Shown: positions 19,762 to 29,980, counted from the stretch's first letter. The stretch: DNA of 64,000 bases from Actinomycetota bacterium (GCA_009701715.1 WLJO01000005.1:32917-96916), one strand, 5' to 3'. The notes: generated by a model from the letters alone, not told the origin. A program made the numbers and translations.

Positions 19762-19818
19762 GTACTGCCCCGTACGCCGAGGCGCGGCAGCGGCCGCAGA
19801 CGTAGTACACAAGAGCCT

Positions 19819-20463
19819 GTGAGCGAACTCCCCCCCGCCGTCCCAGCTGCAACCGTCATGGTGGTCCGAGATGCCAGTCACGGCCTCGAGGTGTTGCTAC
19901 TCCGGCGCAGCGATGTCGGTGCCTTCGCGAACTACTGGGTGTTCCCCGGTGGCAGGATCGACGATACGGATCTCGGCGCCGACGAGATCGAGCGAGCGCG
20001 TGCAGCAGCCGTTCGCGAGGCGCACGAGGAGGTGGGGCTGATCGTCGATCCCGCGAACACCCACCCGTACTCGCACTGGACTCCCCCCGCCATCCAGCCG
20101 CGTCGCTTCGCCACGTGGTTCTTCGTTACGCACTGGGGCGGTGACGATGTCCGTATCGACGGCCACGAGATTGTCGACTATCGCTGGATGACCCCACAGG
20201 CCGCCATCGAGGAACAGATGCAGATGGCCCCGCCCACCATCGTGAGCCTCCACGAACTCGCCGAAGCGGGTTCGTTCGCGGCAACACGCCGCACTGAGTA
20301 CCCGCGATGGGTGACGCGCCCCACGAAGTCGGCTGCCGGCGTCCCCGTGCTGCTCTGGCACGGCGACGCCGGCTACGACGCGCTCGATTCGGAGATCGTC
20401 GGCCCCCGCAATCGCCTCTGGTACCCCGCCGACGGTCCCTGGACCTACGAGCGGTCGATCTAG
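19819..20463 (+). CDS. Nudix hydrolase, NUDT19-like
   Basis: 214 aa, GTG start. The Nudix box is split by an insertion: GGRIDDTDLGADEIERARAAAVREAHEEVGL, with REAHEEVG intact. Such an enlarged box is seen in the NUDT19/NUDT7-like group, which often act on CoA or acyl-CoA. The N-terminus PAATVMVVRDASHGLEVLLLRRS and WVFPGG are typical. The neighbouring crotonases make a CoA-related substrate plausible, but this is inference. Confidence 0.86.
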   Translation: MSELPPAVPAATVMVVRDASHGLEVLLLRRSDVGAFANYWVFPGGRIDDTDLGADEIERARAAAVREAHEEVGLIVDPANTHPYSHWTPPAIQPRRFATWFFVTHWGGDDVRIDGHEIVDYRWMTPQAAIEEQMQMAPPTIVSLHELAEAGSFAATRRTEYPRWVTRPTKSAAGVPVLLWHGDAGYDALDSEIVGPRNRLWYPADGPWTYERSI

Positions 20464-20473
20464 GACCGACCCG

Positions 20474-21097
20474 ATGCTCGACCATATCTTCACCGATGCG
20501 ATCGGTGCGCTCCGGGAGGCGTTCGAGGCAGCGTTCCTCGAACGTCAAGCCTTTGAGGAACACTTCCAGGTGGACGTGCTGCTCGGGGACGTCACTTGGG
20601 AGACGAGTTACGGCCTGCCCGGCGAGGGCCAGCCGCCCCGGGTGATCTCCCACATCACCTTCGACTGGCCGTCGTGGAGCCAGACCGCCTACCGCAAGTG
20701 GTACGTCGACGAGGTGTTCGAGGAGCCACCGGCGATCGAAATGGAGATCGTGTTCCGGGCACAGCGACTGGCTGCACAGCCCGAACCGAGACAGATCACG
20801 CGCGTGATGGACGAGATGAGCCCGCTCATCGGCGCCGGCCGTCTGGAACAGGCTGGGGTAACGGTCGAGATCGGCTACCTCTCCGAGCCCGACGCCACTC
20901 CCGAGTACGCCATCGAGGTGACCTACGAGGGCCTCTACGAACTTGCCGAGTCTGCGCTTGCGGACGGCGCCTCACATCTGCTCGACGAGCACTTCGGCGC
21001 TCTGGGCGGATGGATCGCCGCAACGCTCGTGCGGCTCGGCGACCTGGGACTTGTCTACCTCCCGGGCGACGAGGCCGACGACGACTCCACGGACTGA
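20474..21097 (+). CDS. Hypothetical protein
   Basis: 207 aa, not recognised. It starts 10 bp after the Nudix stop and is probably co-transcribed. It is acidic and soluble, with no signal peptide or membrane helix. Notable stretches are VLLGDVTWETSYGLPGE, HITFDWPSWSQTAYRKWY and EPPAIEMEIVFRAQRL, giving a likely alpha/beta fold, then a helical C-terminal third (LYELAESALADGASHLLDEHFG). No catalytic motif stands out. Confidence 0.7.
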   Translation: MLDHIFTDAIGALREAFEAAFLERQAFEEHFQVDVLLGDVTWETSYGLPGEGQPPRVISHITFDWPSWSQTAYRKWYVDEVFEEPPAIEMEIVFRAQRLAAQPEPRQITRVMDEMSPLIGAGRLEQAGVTVEIGYLSEPDATPEYAIEVTYEGLYELAESALADGASHLLDEHFGALGGWIAATLVRLGDLGLVYLPGDEADDDSTD

Positions 21098-21124
21098 GTG
21101 CATCGCCGTCGGGCGTGACAGCAT

Positions 21125-21910
21125 GTGAGCATGACCGACATCGTGCTGCTCGAGGTAAGCGAACGCATCGCCACCGTCACCCTCAACCGCCCCGACGCCC
21201 GCAATGCGCTGAGCAGTGCACTGCTGCGTGACCTGAACCGCGTCATGCACGAAGCAACCGACCGCGACGACGTGGACGTCATCATCCTCACGGGTTCGGA
21301 CCCGGCCTTCAGCGCAGGTCTCGACCTGAAAGAACTCGGCGACAATGCCGGCAACCTCGGCGGGGCCTCCCCGGACGCCAAGCCGATCACCGGCGGGCAG
21401 CACAACCCGTTCTTCTTCGTGGACAAGCCGCTCATCGCGGCGGTGAACGGCGCCTGCATCACCGGCGCGTTCGAGCTCGCGCTCAACTGCGACTTCATCA
21501 TCGCCTCCGAGCACGCAAAGTTCGGCGACACGCATTCGCGCGTCGGTGTCATGCCGGGCTGGGGTCTCACGGTGCTCCTCCCGCAGGCGATCGGCGTCCG
21601 CCGCGCGCGGGAGATGTCGTTCACCGGCAACTTCGTCTCCGGCCAGGAGGCCTTCGAGCTCGGACTCGCCAACCACGTCGTCCCCCACGACGAACTACTG
21701 CCCACGGCACGGAGGCTCGCCCGGGACATCATCGGCAACGATCAGCCGGGTGTGCGCCAGATCCGTCGGACGTACAACGAGATCCATCGCGAGGATGCCG
21801 GTTGGGACCTCGAGGCACGCGACGGCAAGAAGTGGCAGAAGGAAATGTTCAGCAAGGACAAGGTGGCCGAGCGTCGCGACGCAATCATGAACCGCGGTCG
21901 CAAGCAGTAA
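21125..21910 (+). CDS. Enoyl-CoA hydratase/isomerase family protein
   Basis: 261 aa, GTG start (ATG two codons later is possible). Crotonase fold with oxyanion-hole segments AFSAGLDLKEL and NGACITGAFELALNCDFIIAS. In AKFGDTHSRVGVMPGWG the position of the first catalytic Glu is His; the second Glu appears kept in RAREMSFTGN. This pattern matches the EchA-type actinobacterial crotonases with FGDTH...PGWG. It probably acts in fatty-acid or related acyl-CoA metabolism. The cytidine deaminase gene starts 2 bp after it. Confidence 0.87.
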   Translation: MSMTDIVLLEVSERIATVTLNRPDARNALSSALLRDLNRVMHEATDRDDVDVIILTGSDPAFSAGLDLKELGDNAGNLGGASPDAKPITGGQHNPFFFVDKPLIAAVNGACITGAFELALNCDFIIASEHAKFGDTHSRVGVMPGWGLTVLLPQAIGVRRAREMSFTGNFVSGQEAFELGLANHVVPHDELLPTARRLARDIIGNDQPGVRQIRRTYNEIHREDAGWDLEARDGKKWQKEMFSKDKVAERRDAIMNRGRKQ

Positions 21911-21912
21911 CG

Positions 21913-22335
21913 ATGGGCATACCGGCACCCTCCGACGTGGACTGGGCGGTGCTGCGCGCCGCAGCCCTCCAGGCTGCCGGTCACTCGTACTCGCCGTACT
22001 CTCGGTTCGCGGTGGGCGCTGCCGCGCTCGTGTCCGACGGCAGGGTGGTGCTCGGGGCGAACATCGAGAACGCGTCCTACGGCCTGACGATGTGTGCCGA
22101 AAACACCGTCGTCGCCGCCCTGCGGATGGGGGGCGGGGGGCGCCTCCTCGCAATCTCGGTCGTCGGCAACGGCGAGCCGGTCACACCCTGCGGCCGGTGC
22201 CGCCAGTTGCTCTGGGAATTCGGTGGCCCGGACTGCCTCGTGGACGTCGACGGGCAACCGGTGCCCCTGACGAACCTGCTCCCGCACGCCTTCCCGGACG
22301 CGTCTTCCTTCAGGCCCGACGTACCGGACCGCTGA
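21913..22335 (+). CDS. cdd: Cytidine deaminase
   Basis: 140 aa from the ATG at 21913. It deaminates cytidine and deoxycytidine to uridine forms for pyrimidine salvage. The zinc site is complete: CAE in LTMCAENTVVAAL and PCGRC in TPCGRCRQLLWEFG, with substrate-binding NIENASYG before it. Length is normal for the tetrameric type. Together with upp (24128) it indicates active pyrimidine salvage. Confidence 0.93.
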   Translation: MGIPAPSDVDWAVLRAAALQAAGHSYSPYSRFAVGAAALVSDGRVVLGANIENASYGLTMCAENTVVAALRMGGGGRLLAISVVGNGEPVTPCGRCRQLLWEFGGPDCLVDVDGQPVPLTNLLPHAFPDASSFRPDVPDR

Positions 22336-22382
22336 CCGTACGGTGAAGCCTTCCGGCCCACCCGGGCCAGTACCGTAGGGGT

Positions 22383-24098
22383 GTGTCCAACTGGTGGAAC
22401 GAAGGCGCCGAGGGCGGTGATGAACCGGGTCGGCAGCCCCATAACCCGGTGCCGGCCGACAACGCTTTCGATGGTCTCAACAGCGCTCGAGGAGGCCGGG
22501 CCGACAACCCGTACGACCGGCCAGCAGCCGAGTCGTTGCCTCCCATGCCGCGACACGCTCTGTCTCCCCTTCTCGCAGCGCTGAGCTTCGGCTTCGTGGC
22601 CTTGCGCAACGGCCACCGCAGGCTTGCCTTCGCCCAGATGCTCGTCTCGGCTGCGTTCGGGATCGCTGCACTGACCGTCTGGTACAACGACTACTGGGTA
22701 CACATCGCGATTACCGAGTGGTACCTCATCATTGCCCTCGCCTCGGTGTTCCTCGTCTGCGGTGTGGCTGGCGCCGCTGCGGTCGTGCAGTGGCGCGACT
22801 GCGAGCACTGGCGCGCCGGCACGGCGACGCTCTGGGGTGCCCGGCTCACCACGGCGGTTGCCATCCTCGTGGTGGCCGCCCCGGCCGCAGCGGCTACCTA
22901 CGTCATCGAGCCGCAGATCCAGGTGGCGCGGAACAGCTTCGTGAGCGCGCCGACGGCCCAGCCGCACGAACTCGAGGACCCGAGCAGCACCGAACCGCCA
23001 GGACCCCACGGGACGGACCCGACAGGCGTCGACACCTCGATGGTCGGCACCGACGACACCGCCACCAGCCCGTCCACATCGTCCATACCCGACACGGTGT
23101 GGCTCGGCGTCGACACCGGGCCGGTAGCCGAAACAGTCGACGTCGGCTCGAGCACGCGGATCAACGTGTTGCTCCTGGGCGGCGACGCAGGCCCAGGCCG
23201 CTGGAACCTCCGGACGGACTCGATGAACCTCGTGTCGATCGACACTGCCACCGGCGACTCGGCCATCATCGGCATTCCCCGGAACCTACTTCACGCCCCG
23301 CTGCCCCCGGGCGCGCTCAAGTCGATCTTCCCGAACGGTTTCGACGACCTAATGAACGCCCTGTTCGTCTGGGGCACCAAGCACACGAAGACGGTCAAGA
23401 ACGCGCTCGGCGACACCGATGTGCCGGGAGCGACACTCACCACGGCAAGCATCGCCGAACTGCTCGGTGTGCGCATCGACGCCTGGGTACTCGTGGACAT
23501 GGCCGGGTTCATCGACCTCATCGACGCATTCGGCGGTCTCGACGTCTATGTCCCCAAGAAGGTGCCCGCACCCGGGAACGTGCCCGCAGGCAAGCACCGC
23601 CTCCCGAGGTCCTACTCCAAGGGTTGGCACGAGATGGACGGAACCGACGCACTCGCGTTTGCTCGTACCCGCCACGCCGACTCGGACTACTACCGCATGG
23701 CCCGCCAGCGGTGCCTACTCGCGAGCATCGCCGATCAAAAGGGCGCCTCAGCGGTCGCCAAGCACTGGCCGGCAGTGAGCAGGGTGATTGCCAAGCGCCT
23801 TCGTACCAACCTCACGAGCTCGTTGCTGAAGCGCATCCTCAAGCTCGCCGGTTCGGGCGTCAACAAGGCCCGCAGCGTCGCCCTCACGCCTCCGCTCGTG
23901 CCGAGCGGTCGGTGGAACGCCAAGACCGTCCGCCAGATCGTTGCCGACACCATCTCGAACAGCGGCAAGTACGCGCCCAAGAGCACCACGGCAACCGGTC
24001 CTGACGGCTCGGGACCGACAACCACCACCAAGATCGGCGAAGCGCCGGTATCCGGTGCCGCCGCCAACATCGACGAGGTCTGTCGAACCCATCGCTGA
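22383..24098 (+). CDS. LytR-CpsA-Psr (LCP) family wall ligase
   Basis: 571 aa, GTG start. LCP enzymes move glycopolymers from lipid carriers to peptidoglycan. A long N-terminal part has about three to four hydrophobic helices (roughly 55-180), then a Thr/Ser/Pro linker (200-240). The LCP domain follows, with RINVLLLGGDAGPGRWNLRTDSM, the acidic and Arg residues for pyrophosphate (SIDTATGDSAIIGIPRNL), and GTDALAFARTRHADSDYYRMARQ with the characteristic Arg pair. LCP_C is not seen. Several membrane helices instead of one is typical for longer actinobacterial members. Confidence 0.9.
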   Translation: MSNWWNEGAEGGDEPGRQPHNPVPADNAFDGLNSARGGRADNPYDRPAAESLPPMPRHALSPLLAALSFGFVALRNGHRRLAFAQMLVSAAFGIAALTVWYNDYWVHIAITEWYLIIALASVFLVCGVAGAAAVVQWRDCEHWRAGTATLWGARLTTAVAILVVAAPAAAATYVIEPQIQVARNSFVSAPTAQPHELEDPSSTEPPGPHGTDPTGVDTSMVGTDDTATSPSTSSIPDTVWLGVDTGPVAETVDVGSSTRINVLLLGGDAGPGRWNLRTDSMNLVSIDTATGDSAIIGIPRNLLHAPLPPGALKSIFPNGFDDLMNALFVWGTKHTKTVKNALGDTDVPGATLTTASIAELLGVRIDAWVLVDMAGFIDLIDAFGGLDVYVPKKVPAPGNVPAGKHRLPRSYSKGWHEMDGTDALAFARTRHADSDYYRMARQRCLLASIADQKGASAVAKHWPAVSRVIAKRLRTNLTSSLLKRILKLAGSGVNKARSVALTPPLVPSGRWNAKTVRQIVADTISNSGKYAPKSTTATGPDGSGPTTTTKIGEAPVSGAAANIDEVCRTHR

Positions 24099-24127
24099 GC
24101 CTGTCGCCGACCTACCATCGGGGCGCC

Positions 24128-24772
24128 ATGAAACTCACACTCGTCGATCACCCGCTTGCGGCCGAGCGTCTCGCCGACATTCGCGATGCCGCATCACCCC
24201 GGCAGCTGTTCCGCGCCGCCCTCGAGGAACTGGGCACCATGCTCGTCTACGAGGCGTGCAGGCACTACCCCACCACCGAGGTCACGGTGCAGACCCCGCT
24301 CGGACCGGCGCCGGCGCGGCGGCTCGCCCACCCGCCGCTGCTCGTTCCGGTGCTGCGGGCTGGGATCGGCCTGCTCCACCCCGCGCTCCAGCTGTTGCCC
24401 GATGCAGAGGTTGCCTTCATCGGTGTCGCCCGTGACGAGGCGACCTTCACCCCGAACGAATACGTCGTTAAGGTCCCGGCAAACGTCAACGGGCGAACCT
24501 GTCTCATCCTCGACCCGATGCTCGCCACCGGTGGTTCGCTCACCCATACCGCCGAGCTGCTCGTGAAGCGAGGCGTCGACACCACGATCCTGGTGGTCTG
24601 CGTGCTCGCTGCCCCCGAGGGCCTGCAACGCCTCGAGGAGTCCGGGCTCGACCTCCACGTGATCACCGCCGCCGTCGACGAACGCCTCGACGAACGGCGC
24701 TTCATCGTGCCCGGGCTCGGCGATGCCGGCGACCGCCAGTTCGGGACCACCTACGACCCTGCGAAGCACTGA
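24128..24772 (+). CDS. upp: Uracil phosphoribosyltransferase
   Basis: 214 aa, standard length. It converts uracil and PRPP to UMP. The PRPP loop is LILDPMLATGGSL, the family segment VPVLRAGIGL is present near 75-84, and the uracil-binding tail is RRFIVPGLGDAGDRQFGT. It is convergent with the phosphosugar mutase gene, with a 21-bp gap, and works in the same salvage route as the cytidine deaminase. Confidence 0.95.
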   Translation: MKLTLVDHPLAAERLADIRDAASPRQLFRAALEELGTMLVYEACRHYPTTEVTVQTPLGPAPARRLAHPPLLVPVLRAGIGLLHPALQLLPDAEVAFIGVARDEATFTPNEYVVKVPANVNGRTCLILDPMLATGGSLTHTAELLVKRGVDTTILVVCVLAAPEGLQRLEESGLDLHVITAAVDERLDERRFIVPGLGDAGDRQFGTTYDPAKH

Positions 24773-24793
24773 CCCTTCGCGCCGACATAGCCG

Positions 24794-26389
24794 CTAGGCA
24801 ATGAGTTCGGCGAGCGCGTCGAGCAACGCTGACGGATCACGGTCCTCTGCCTCGGCGTACAGTTTCACCTTCGGTTCCGTGCCGGACGGGCGGACCTGCA
24901 GGCGCACCGGACCGCACCACAGGCGAACCAGCCCGGCCTCGGGAAACCCCTCCACCCCGGTGACCCGTTCGCCCGACACAGCGGCCGGCGGGTCCGAGAG
25001 CAGTGCCTGCACGCACGCTGCTGCACGATCCGGCCTCATGCTGACGGAGCGTTCGACGGTTACCAGATTCCCGTAGGTCGTACGGATGGCATCGAGTCGG
25101 TCCTCGACCGTGACACCGTCGGCGACCGCGCAGGCCGCCAACTCTGCCATCATCACCGCCGCTGTGATGCCGTCCTTGTCCATCGGACGGTTCGTCACGA
25201 GGTACCCGAGCGCCTGCTCATACCCGAACACGAACCGCAACGATGGGCTCTCCAGCGCGGCGCGCCCGATCCACTTGAATCCGGTAAACGTCTCGCGGTG
25301 ATGGACCCCGTGAACGGCGGCCATACGCGACAGCAGCGACGACGACACCAAGGTGGTGATCACCAACCGATCGGTACCCGATGTGTGGGCGAGGATGTGC
25401 TCGGCCAGCAGCCAACCGATCTCGTCGCCCCCCAGGCGGCGCCACCCGCCGGATCGAACCGGGATCGCCACACCGAGTCGATCCGCATCCGGGTCGTTGG
25501 CGAGGGCGACCACCGCTGCACTCCGGGCCGCAAGTTCGGTCACGGCGTCCATCGCACCGGGTTCCTCGGGGTTCGGGAAGCGCACCGTCGGGAAGTCCGG
25601 ATCCGGTTCCTGCTGCGACGCCACGAACACCGGTGCATCGAAGCCGGCACGGACGAATGCCCGCCCGAGCAGCGCGCCCCCGACACCGTGGAGCGCAGTG
25701 GCCGCTACGGTCACCCCCGGTGTCGCCGGGCTGAGGCGAACCGCTGCGGCTGCATCGAGGTAGCGCTCAACAATCCGGTCGTCGAGGTACTCGATGAGCG
25801 GATCATCCGGGGCGGACAGCACCACCGACAGGCCGGCCGCCTCGATACACGTCGAGATGCCCGCGTCGTGCGGGGGCACGATCTGGGCACCGTCGCCGAG
25901 GAAGACCTTGTAGCCATTGTCTGTCGGCGGGTTGTGGCTCGCCGTGACCATCACACCGGCTGCCGCACCGACATCGGTGATCCCCCATGCCAGGACAGGT
26001 GTGGGAATCCTCGCGGGGAGCAGGAAGGCCCGCACACGCCTCGCCGCCAGCACCCGCGCGGTGTCGTGAGCAAACTCCTCGCTCCCATGACGAGCGTCGA
26101 ACCCAATGACCACGCCACGCGTCGAGGCTACGGGATCCCTCAGCAGCAAGTAGTCAGCGATACCGGCGGCCGCCCGGCGCACCATCAAGCGATTCATGCG
26201 GTTCGGCCCTGCGCCGAGGGCCCCGCGCAGACCGGCCGTGCCGAACTGCAGCGATGACGCGAAACGATCGTTCAGCGCCTCAGCATCACCGGCCAGGAGT
26301 AGTCGGCGGGCCTCGTCGACGGTGACCGGGTCGGGGTCGTGAGCCATCCACGTCTCCACCTGCTCACGCAGTGACTCGTCGACCACCAT
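24794..26389 (-). CDS. Phosphoglucomutase/phosphomannomutase family protein
   Basis: 531 aa. The phosphoserine is S151 in VTASHNPPTDNGYK, the metal loop is DPDADR at 299-304, the sugar-binding loop contains GYEQALGYLV, and the C-terminal phosphate site is RPSGTEPKVKLY. N-terminal FGTAGLRG is typical of the longer alpha-PGM branch. It interconverts hexose 1- and 6-phosphates (glucose most likely). It lies 14 bp downstream of the PfkB kinase gene, suggesting a joint transcript, though the pathway link is unclear. Confidence 0.9.
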   Translation of the reverse strand: MVVDESLREQVETWMAHDPDPVTVDEARRLLLAGDAEALNDRFASSLQFGTAGLRGALGAGPNRMNRLMVRRAAAGIADYLLLRDPVASTRGVVIGFDARHGSEEFAHDTARVLAARRVRAFLLPARIPTPVLAWGITDVGAAAGVMVTASHNPPTDNGYKVFLGDGAQIVPPHDAGISTCIEAAGLSVVLSAPDDPLIEYLDDRIVERYLDAAAAVRLSPATPGVTVAATALHGVGGALLGRAFVRAGFDAPVFVASQQEPDPDFPTVRFPNPEEPGAMDAVTELAARSAAVVALANDPDADRLGVAIPVRSGGWRRLGGDEIGWLLAEHILAHTSGTDRLVITTLVSSSLLSRMAAVHGVHHRETFTGFKWIGRAALESPSLRFVFGYEQALGYLVTNRPMDKDGITAAVMMAELAACAVADGVTVEDRLDAIRTTYGNLVTVERSVSMRPDRAAACVQALLSDPPAAVSGERVTGVEGFPEAGLVRLWCGPVRLQVRPSGTEPKVKLYAEAEDRDPSALLDALAELIA

Positions 26390-26403
26390 GGCAGACCCCC
26401 CGG

Positions 26404-27390
26404 TCAGAAGGTTACGAGGCGGCGGAGCTCCACGAGCGGTCGGGGTCCGACGTGGGAGATCACCTCGGCCGCAGCGATGGAACCGAGGCGGCCGCAGTCG
26501 GCGAGCGAACGACCGCTGGTGAGCCCGTGGAGGAAGCCCGAGGCGAACAGGTCACCGGCGCCAGTGGTGTCGACCACGCGGGCAACCGGCTCGGCAGAAA
26601 CCCGGATGACACCGTCGGGGGTGACGATGACCGAACCGTCCTTGCCGTTGGTGACGGCCGCCAGGTGACACTCGCGGCGCACGGCTCGAACGGCCTCCTC
26701 GAACGAGCCCACCTCATAGAGGGAACACAGTTCATCGGCGTTGCCGAACAGCACGTCTACCTCGTCACGGACGAGGCCACGAAAGTCGTCCCGGTGCCGG
26801 TCCACGCAGAACGAATCCGAGAGCGACAGCGCAACCCTGCGACCTGCGCTGTGTGCGGTACTCGCAGCCGCGCGGAAGGCCTCTTTCGCCTCGGGCCGGT
26901 CGAAGAGATAGCCCTCAAGGTAGGTCACCTGCGCGTCGGCGATCACGGTCTCGTCGAGATCACCCGGGTGCAGCCACGACGACATGCCGAGGTAGGTACT
27001 CATCGTCCGCTGGGCATCCGGGCTCACGAGGATCAGGCATCGCCCCGTGCGCATCTCGCCCTCGGGGTTCCCCGGGCGGAACACGACCCCGACGGCGCGC
27101 AGGTCGTGGGCGAATACCGAGCCGAGATCGTCGTCGGCAACCTTGCCGATGTAGGCCGCCCGTCCGCCGAACGAGGCGACACCGCACATGGTGTTGGCCG
27201 CCGACCCGCCGCTCATCTCCACAGCCGTCCCCATCGACCGGTACAGGCTCACGGCCCGATCGGACTCGATGAGCGCCATGGACCCCTTGACGAGTCCCTC
27301 GGACTCGATGAAGTGATCCTCGGCATGAGCGATCACGTCGACGAGGGAGTTGCCGACGCCAACGACGTCGTACGTAGCCGGTACAGACAC
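26404..27390 (-). CDS. PfkB-family carbohydrate/nucleoside kinase
   Basis: 328 aa. Signature 1 region is MSGGSAANTMCGVASFGGRAAYIGKV, and signature 2 is DTTGAGDLFASGFLHG with the catalytic Asp. Proteins of this form are often called adenosine kinases, but adenosine specificity cannot be read from sequence; ribokinase-like sugars are possible. The divergent aminopeptidase gene starts 58 bp upstream. Confidence 0.88.
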   Translation of the reverse strand: MSVPATYDVVGVGNSLVDVIAHAEDHFIESEGLVKGSMALIESDRAVSLYRSMGTAVEMSGGSAANTMCGVASFGGRAAYIGKVADDDLGSVFAHDLRAVGVVFRPGNPEGEMRTGRCLILVSPDAQRTMSTYLGMSSWLHPGDLDETVIADAQVTYLEGYLFDRPEAKEAFRAAASTAHSAGRRVALSLSDSFCVDRHRDDFRGLVRDEVDVLFGNADELCSLYEVGSFEEAVRAVRRECHLAAVTNGKDGSVIVTPDGVIRVSAEPVARVVDTTGAGDLFASGFLHGLTSGRSLADCGRLGSIAAAEVISHVGPRPLVELRRLVTF

Positions 27391-27448
27391 GAATGAGGAC
27401 GCTACCCGACAGCGGCACGCCGGTACGTCACGTCCTAGCCTGAACAGC

Positions 27449-29980
27449 GTGACCCCGGACCCATACCGCCTCCCCCGGTCGGTGGCGCCTCGCCACTACC
27501 ACCTCGAGCTCACCCCCGATCTCGGCGCCGCCACGTTCGCCGGGCGGGCACGGATCGATCTGGACATCCGCGAGGTCACCGACACCCTCGTGCTCAACGC
27601 CATCGAACTGTCGATTGCGTCGTGCACCGTCGACGGGCAGTCGGCAACCTTTTCGCTCGACGAGGAACTGGAACGGCTCACGGTCCACCTCGCGACACCG
27701 CTGGTACCCGGAGCCTCGGTACTCGACATCGAGTTCACCGGCATCCTGAACGACAAGCTCCGTGGCTGGTACCGCTCGACGTACACCGACGAGTCGGGCA
27801 ACGAGCGCGTGGTTGCTGCCACCCAGATGCAGGCGACCGACTGCCGGCGAGCGTTCCCCTGCTGGGACGAGCCGGACTTCAAGTCGGTGTTCTCCATCAC
27901 ACTCGTGGTGGATCCTGGGCACCTCGCCGTCTCGAATGCCCCGGAGGTCTCGTCGCAGTTGCGCGGCGACGGCAAGCGCGTGGTCCAGTTCGCGGACACG
28001 ATGCTGATGTCCACCTACCTCGTTGCCATGGTGGTCGGACCGCTTGCAGTCACCGCACCCGTCGACGTGGATGGCACACCGCTGCGGATCGTGCACATCC
28101 CCGGCAAGGAACACCTCACCGTCTTCGGTCTCGATGCGGCCGCGGCGGGCCTGCGCTTTTTCGAGCGCTTCTACGGCATTCCCTACCCCGGCAGGAAGAT
28201 CGACCTCGTCGCGCTCGCGGACTTCGCGGCCGGCGCCATGGAGAACCTCGGATGCATCACGTTCCGCGAGGCATTGCTGCTCATCGACCCCGAGTCGTCC
28301 ACACAGGCGGAGCAGCAGCGAGTGGTGGACGTCGTTACCCACGAACTCGCTCACATGTGGTTCGGCGACCTCGTCACGATGCGCTGGTGGAACGGCATCT
28401 GGTTGAACGAGGCGTTCGCCACGTTCATGGAGGTCGACGCAACGGACGATTACCGACCGGACTGGAAGCGGTGGACGAGCTTCGCGCTCGAACGCGCTAC
28501 GGCCTTTGAGGTCGACTCGCTGGTCGCAACCCGACCGGTCGAGTTCGAGGTTCGCTCCCCGGCAGACGCGGACGGCATGTTCGACGTACTCACGTACCAA
28601 AAGGGAGGTGCGCTGCTCCGCATGCTGCAGCAGTACCTCGGGGCTGACCGCTTCCGCGACGGTGTGCGTCACTATCTCGCTCTGCACTCCTACGGCAACA
28701 CCGAGACGAGCGACCTCTGGGACGCGATCGAGCAGGCGACGGGAGACCCCGTGCGGCGGCTGATGGACTCGTGGATCTGGCAGCCAGGATTCCCCATCGT
28801 GTCAGCGTCGCTGGAGGGCTCCCGCCTGACGCTGCAGCAAGAGCGCTTCGGCTACAGCAGTGAGGCCGCAGGCGATCCGACGGTGTGGCTCGTCCCGCTC
28901 CACATCCGGGAGATGTCCGCCGGCGGCGAGCACCACCGAACGGTCCTCCTCACCGACCGCACCACCGTCGTGGAACTCGACGACCCGGACACAACGGTCA
29001 TCGTCAACGCCGGCGGCCACGGATACCTCCGTGTTGCGTACGACCCATCGCTGCGGGCCCGCATCACAGGCGATGTGCTCGCGCGCCTCGAGACGATCGA
29101 TCGCTACAACCTCGTGGCGGACGCCTGGGCCTCAGTGGTTGCCGGGCGGCTTGCAGCATCAGAATTCCTGGCACTCATCACCAACTTCGGCAACGAGACA
29201 GACCTCGCCGTCTGGCAAGCGGTGGACGCAGGGCTGCGGGTGTGCGACCGCCTCGTGGCAGACGGGGCCAGAGCGCGTCTCGCCGACAACATCGCCGCAC
29301 TCGTGCGACCGGCCCTCTCCCGACTCGGGTGGGACCGTCGGCCGAACGAAGACCAACTCACCTCCCAGCTGAGGGGATTGCTCGTCCAGACCCTCGCGGT
29401 GCGGGGCCGGGACACCGAGGCCGCCGAGCGGTGCCGCGGAATCGTCGCGTCATCACTCGGGGGTGCGGCGGACATCGACCCCGAACTGCTGGCAGCGGCC
29501 ACCGCTGTTGTTGCAGCAATCGGAAACGAGCAGGACTACGACGCGTTCGTCGAGCAGTTCCGGGCCGCCGACACCCCGCAGGAGCAACTCCGGTTCCTCT
29601 ATGCGCTCGCCGAGTTCGACCGCGACGGCCTCGTACGCCGAACCGTCGACTTCGCCTTCTCCGACGAGGTGAAGACTCAGAACGCACCGTTCCTCATCGG
29701 TCGGGCGATCGCCAACCGCGTGAACGGCCACGTGGCGTGGGAGTTGCTGCGCCAGCGCTGGGATGAGGCCAACACACGGTTCCCCGGCAACACGATTGTG
29801 CGCATGGTGGATCCGGTGAAACTGCTCGACCGGGCCGAGCATCTCGCGTCCGTCCAGGGTTTCTTCGCGGAGCACGACATCCCGCAGGGCGCCAAGACGC
29901 TGGCCCAGATCCTCGAGCGCCAGCGGGTGAACGCTGCCGTCCGCGGGCGAGAGTCCGAGCGTCTCAGCAACTCGCTCTAG
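27449..29980 (+). CDS. M1 family aminopeptidase
   Basis: 843 aa from the GTG at 27449; the frame extends upstream but only over the divergent kinase promoter. It is a zinc aminopeptidase of the gluzincin clan. The substrate motif GAMEN is at 262-266, zinc ligands are H298 and H302 in HELAHMWFGD and E321 in WLNEAFA. The C-terminal ERAP1-like helical domain covers about 500-830. No signal peptide, so it is cytosolic, trimming N-terminal residues in protein turnover. It resembles actinobacterial PepN and tricorn-factor-like forms. Confidence 0.94.
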   Translation: MTPDPYRLPRSVAPRHYHLELTPDLGAATFAGRARIDLDIREVTDTLVLNAIELSIASCTVDGQSATFSLDEELERLTVHLATPLVPGASVLDIEFTGILNDKLRGWYRSTYTDESGNERVVAATQMQATDCRRAFPCWDEPDFKSVFSITLVVDPGHLAVSNAPEVSSQLRGDGKRVVQFADTMLMSTYLVAMVVGPLAVTAPVDVDGTPLRIVHIPGKEHLTVFGLDAAAAGLRFFERFYGIPYPGRKIDLVALADFAAGAMENLGCITFREALLLIDPESSTQAEQQRVVDVVTHELAHMWFGDLVTMRWWNGIWLNEAFATFMEVDATDDYRPDWKRWTSFALERATAFEVDSLVATRPVEFEVRSPADADGMFDVLTYQKGGALLRMLQQYLGADRFRDGVRHYLALHSYGNTETSDLWDAIEQATGDPVRRLMDSWIWQPGFPIVSASLEGSRLTLQQERFGYSSEAAGDPTVWLVPLHIREMSAGGEHHRTVLLTDRTTVVELDDPDTTVIVNAGGHGYLRVAYDPSLRARITGDVLARLETIDRYNLVADAWASVVAGRLAASEFLALITNFGNETDLAVWQAVDAGLRVCDRLVADGARARLADNIAALVRPALSRLGWDRRPNEDQLTSQLRGLLVQTLAVRGRDTEAAERCRGIVASSLGGAADIDPELLAAATAVVAAIGNEQDYDAFVEQFRAADTPQEQLRFLYALAEFDRDGLVRRTVDFAFSDEVKTQNAPFLIGRAIANRVNGHVAWELLRQRWDEANTRFPGNTIVRMVDPVKLLDRAEHLASVQGFFAEHDIPQGAKTLAQILERQRVNAAVRGRESERLSNSL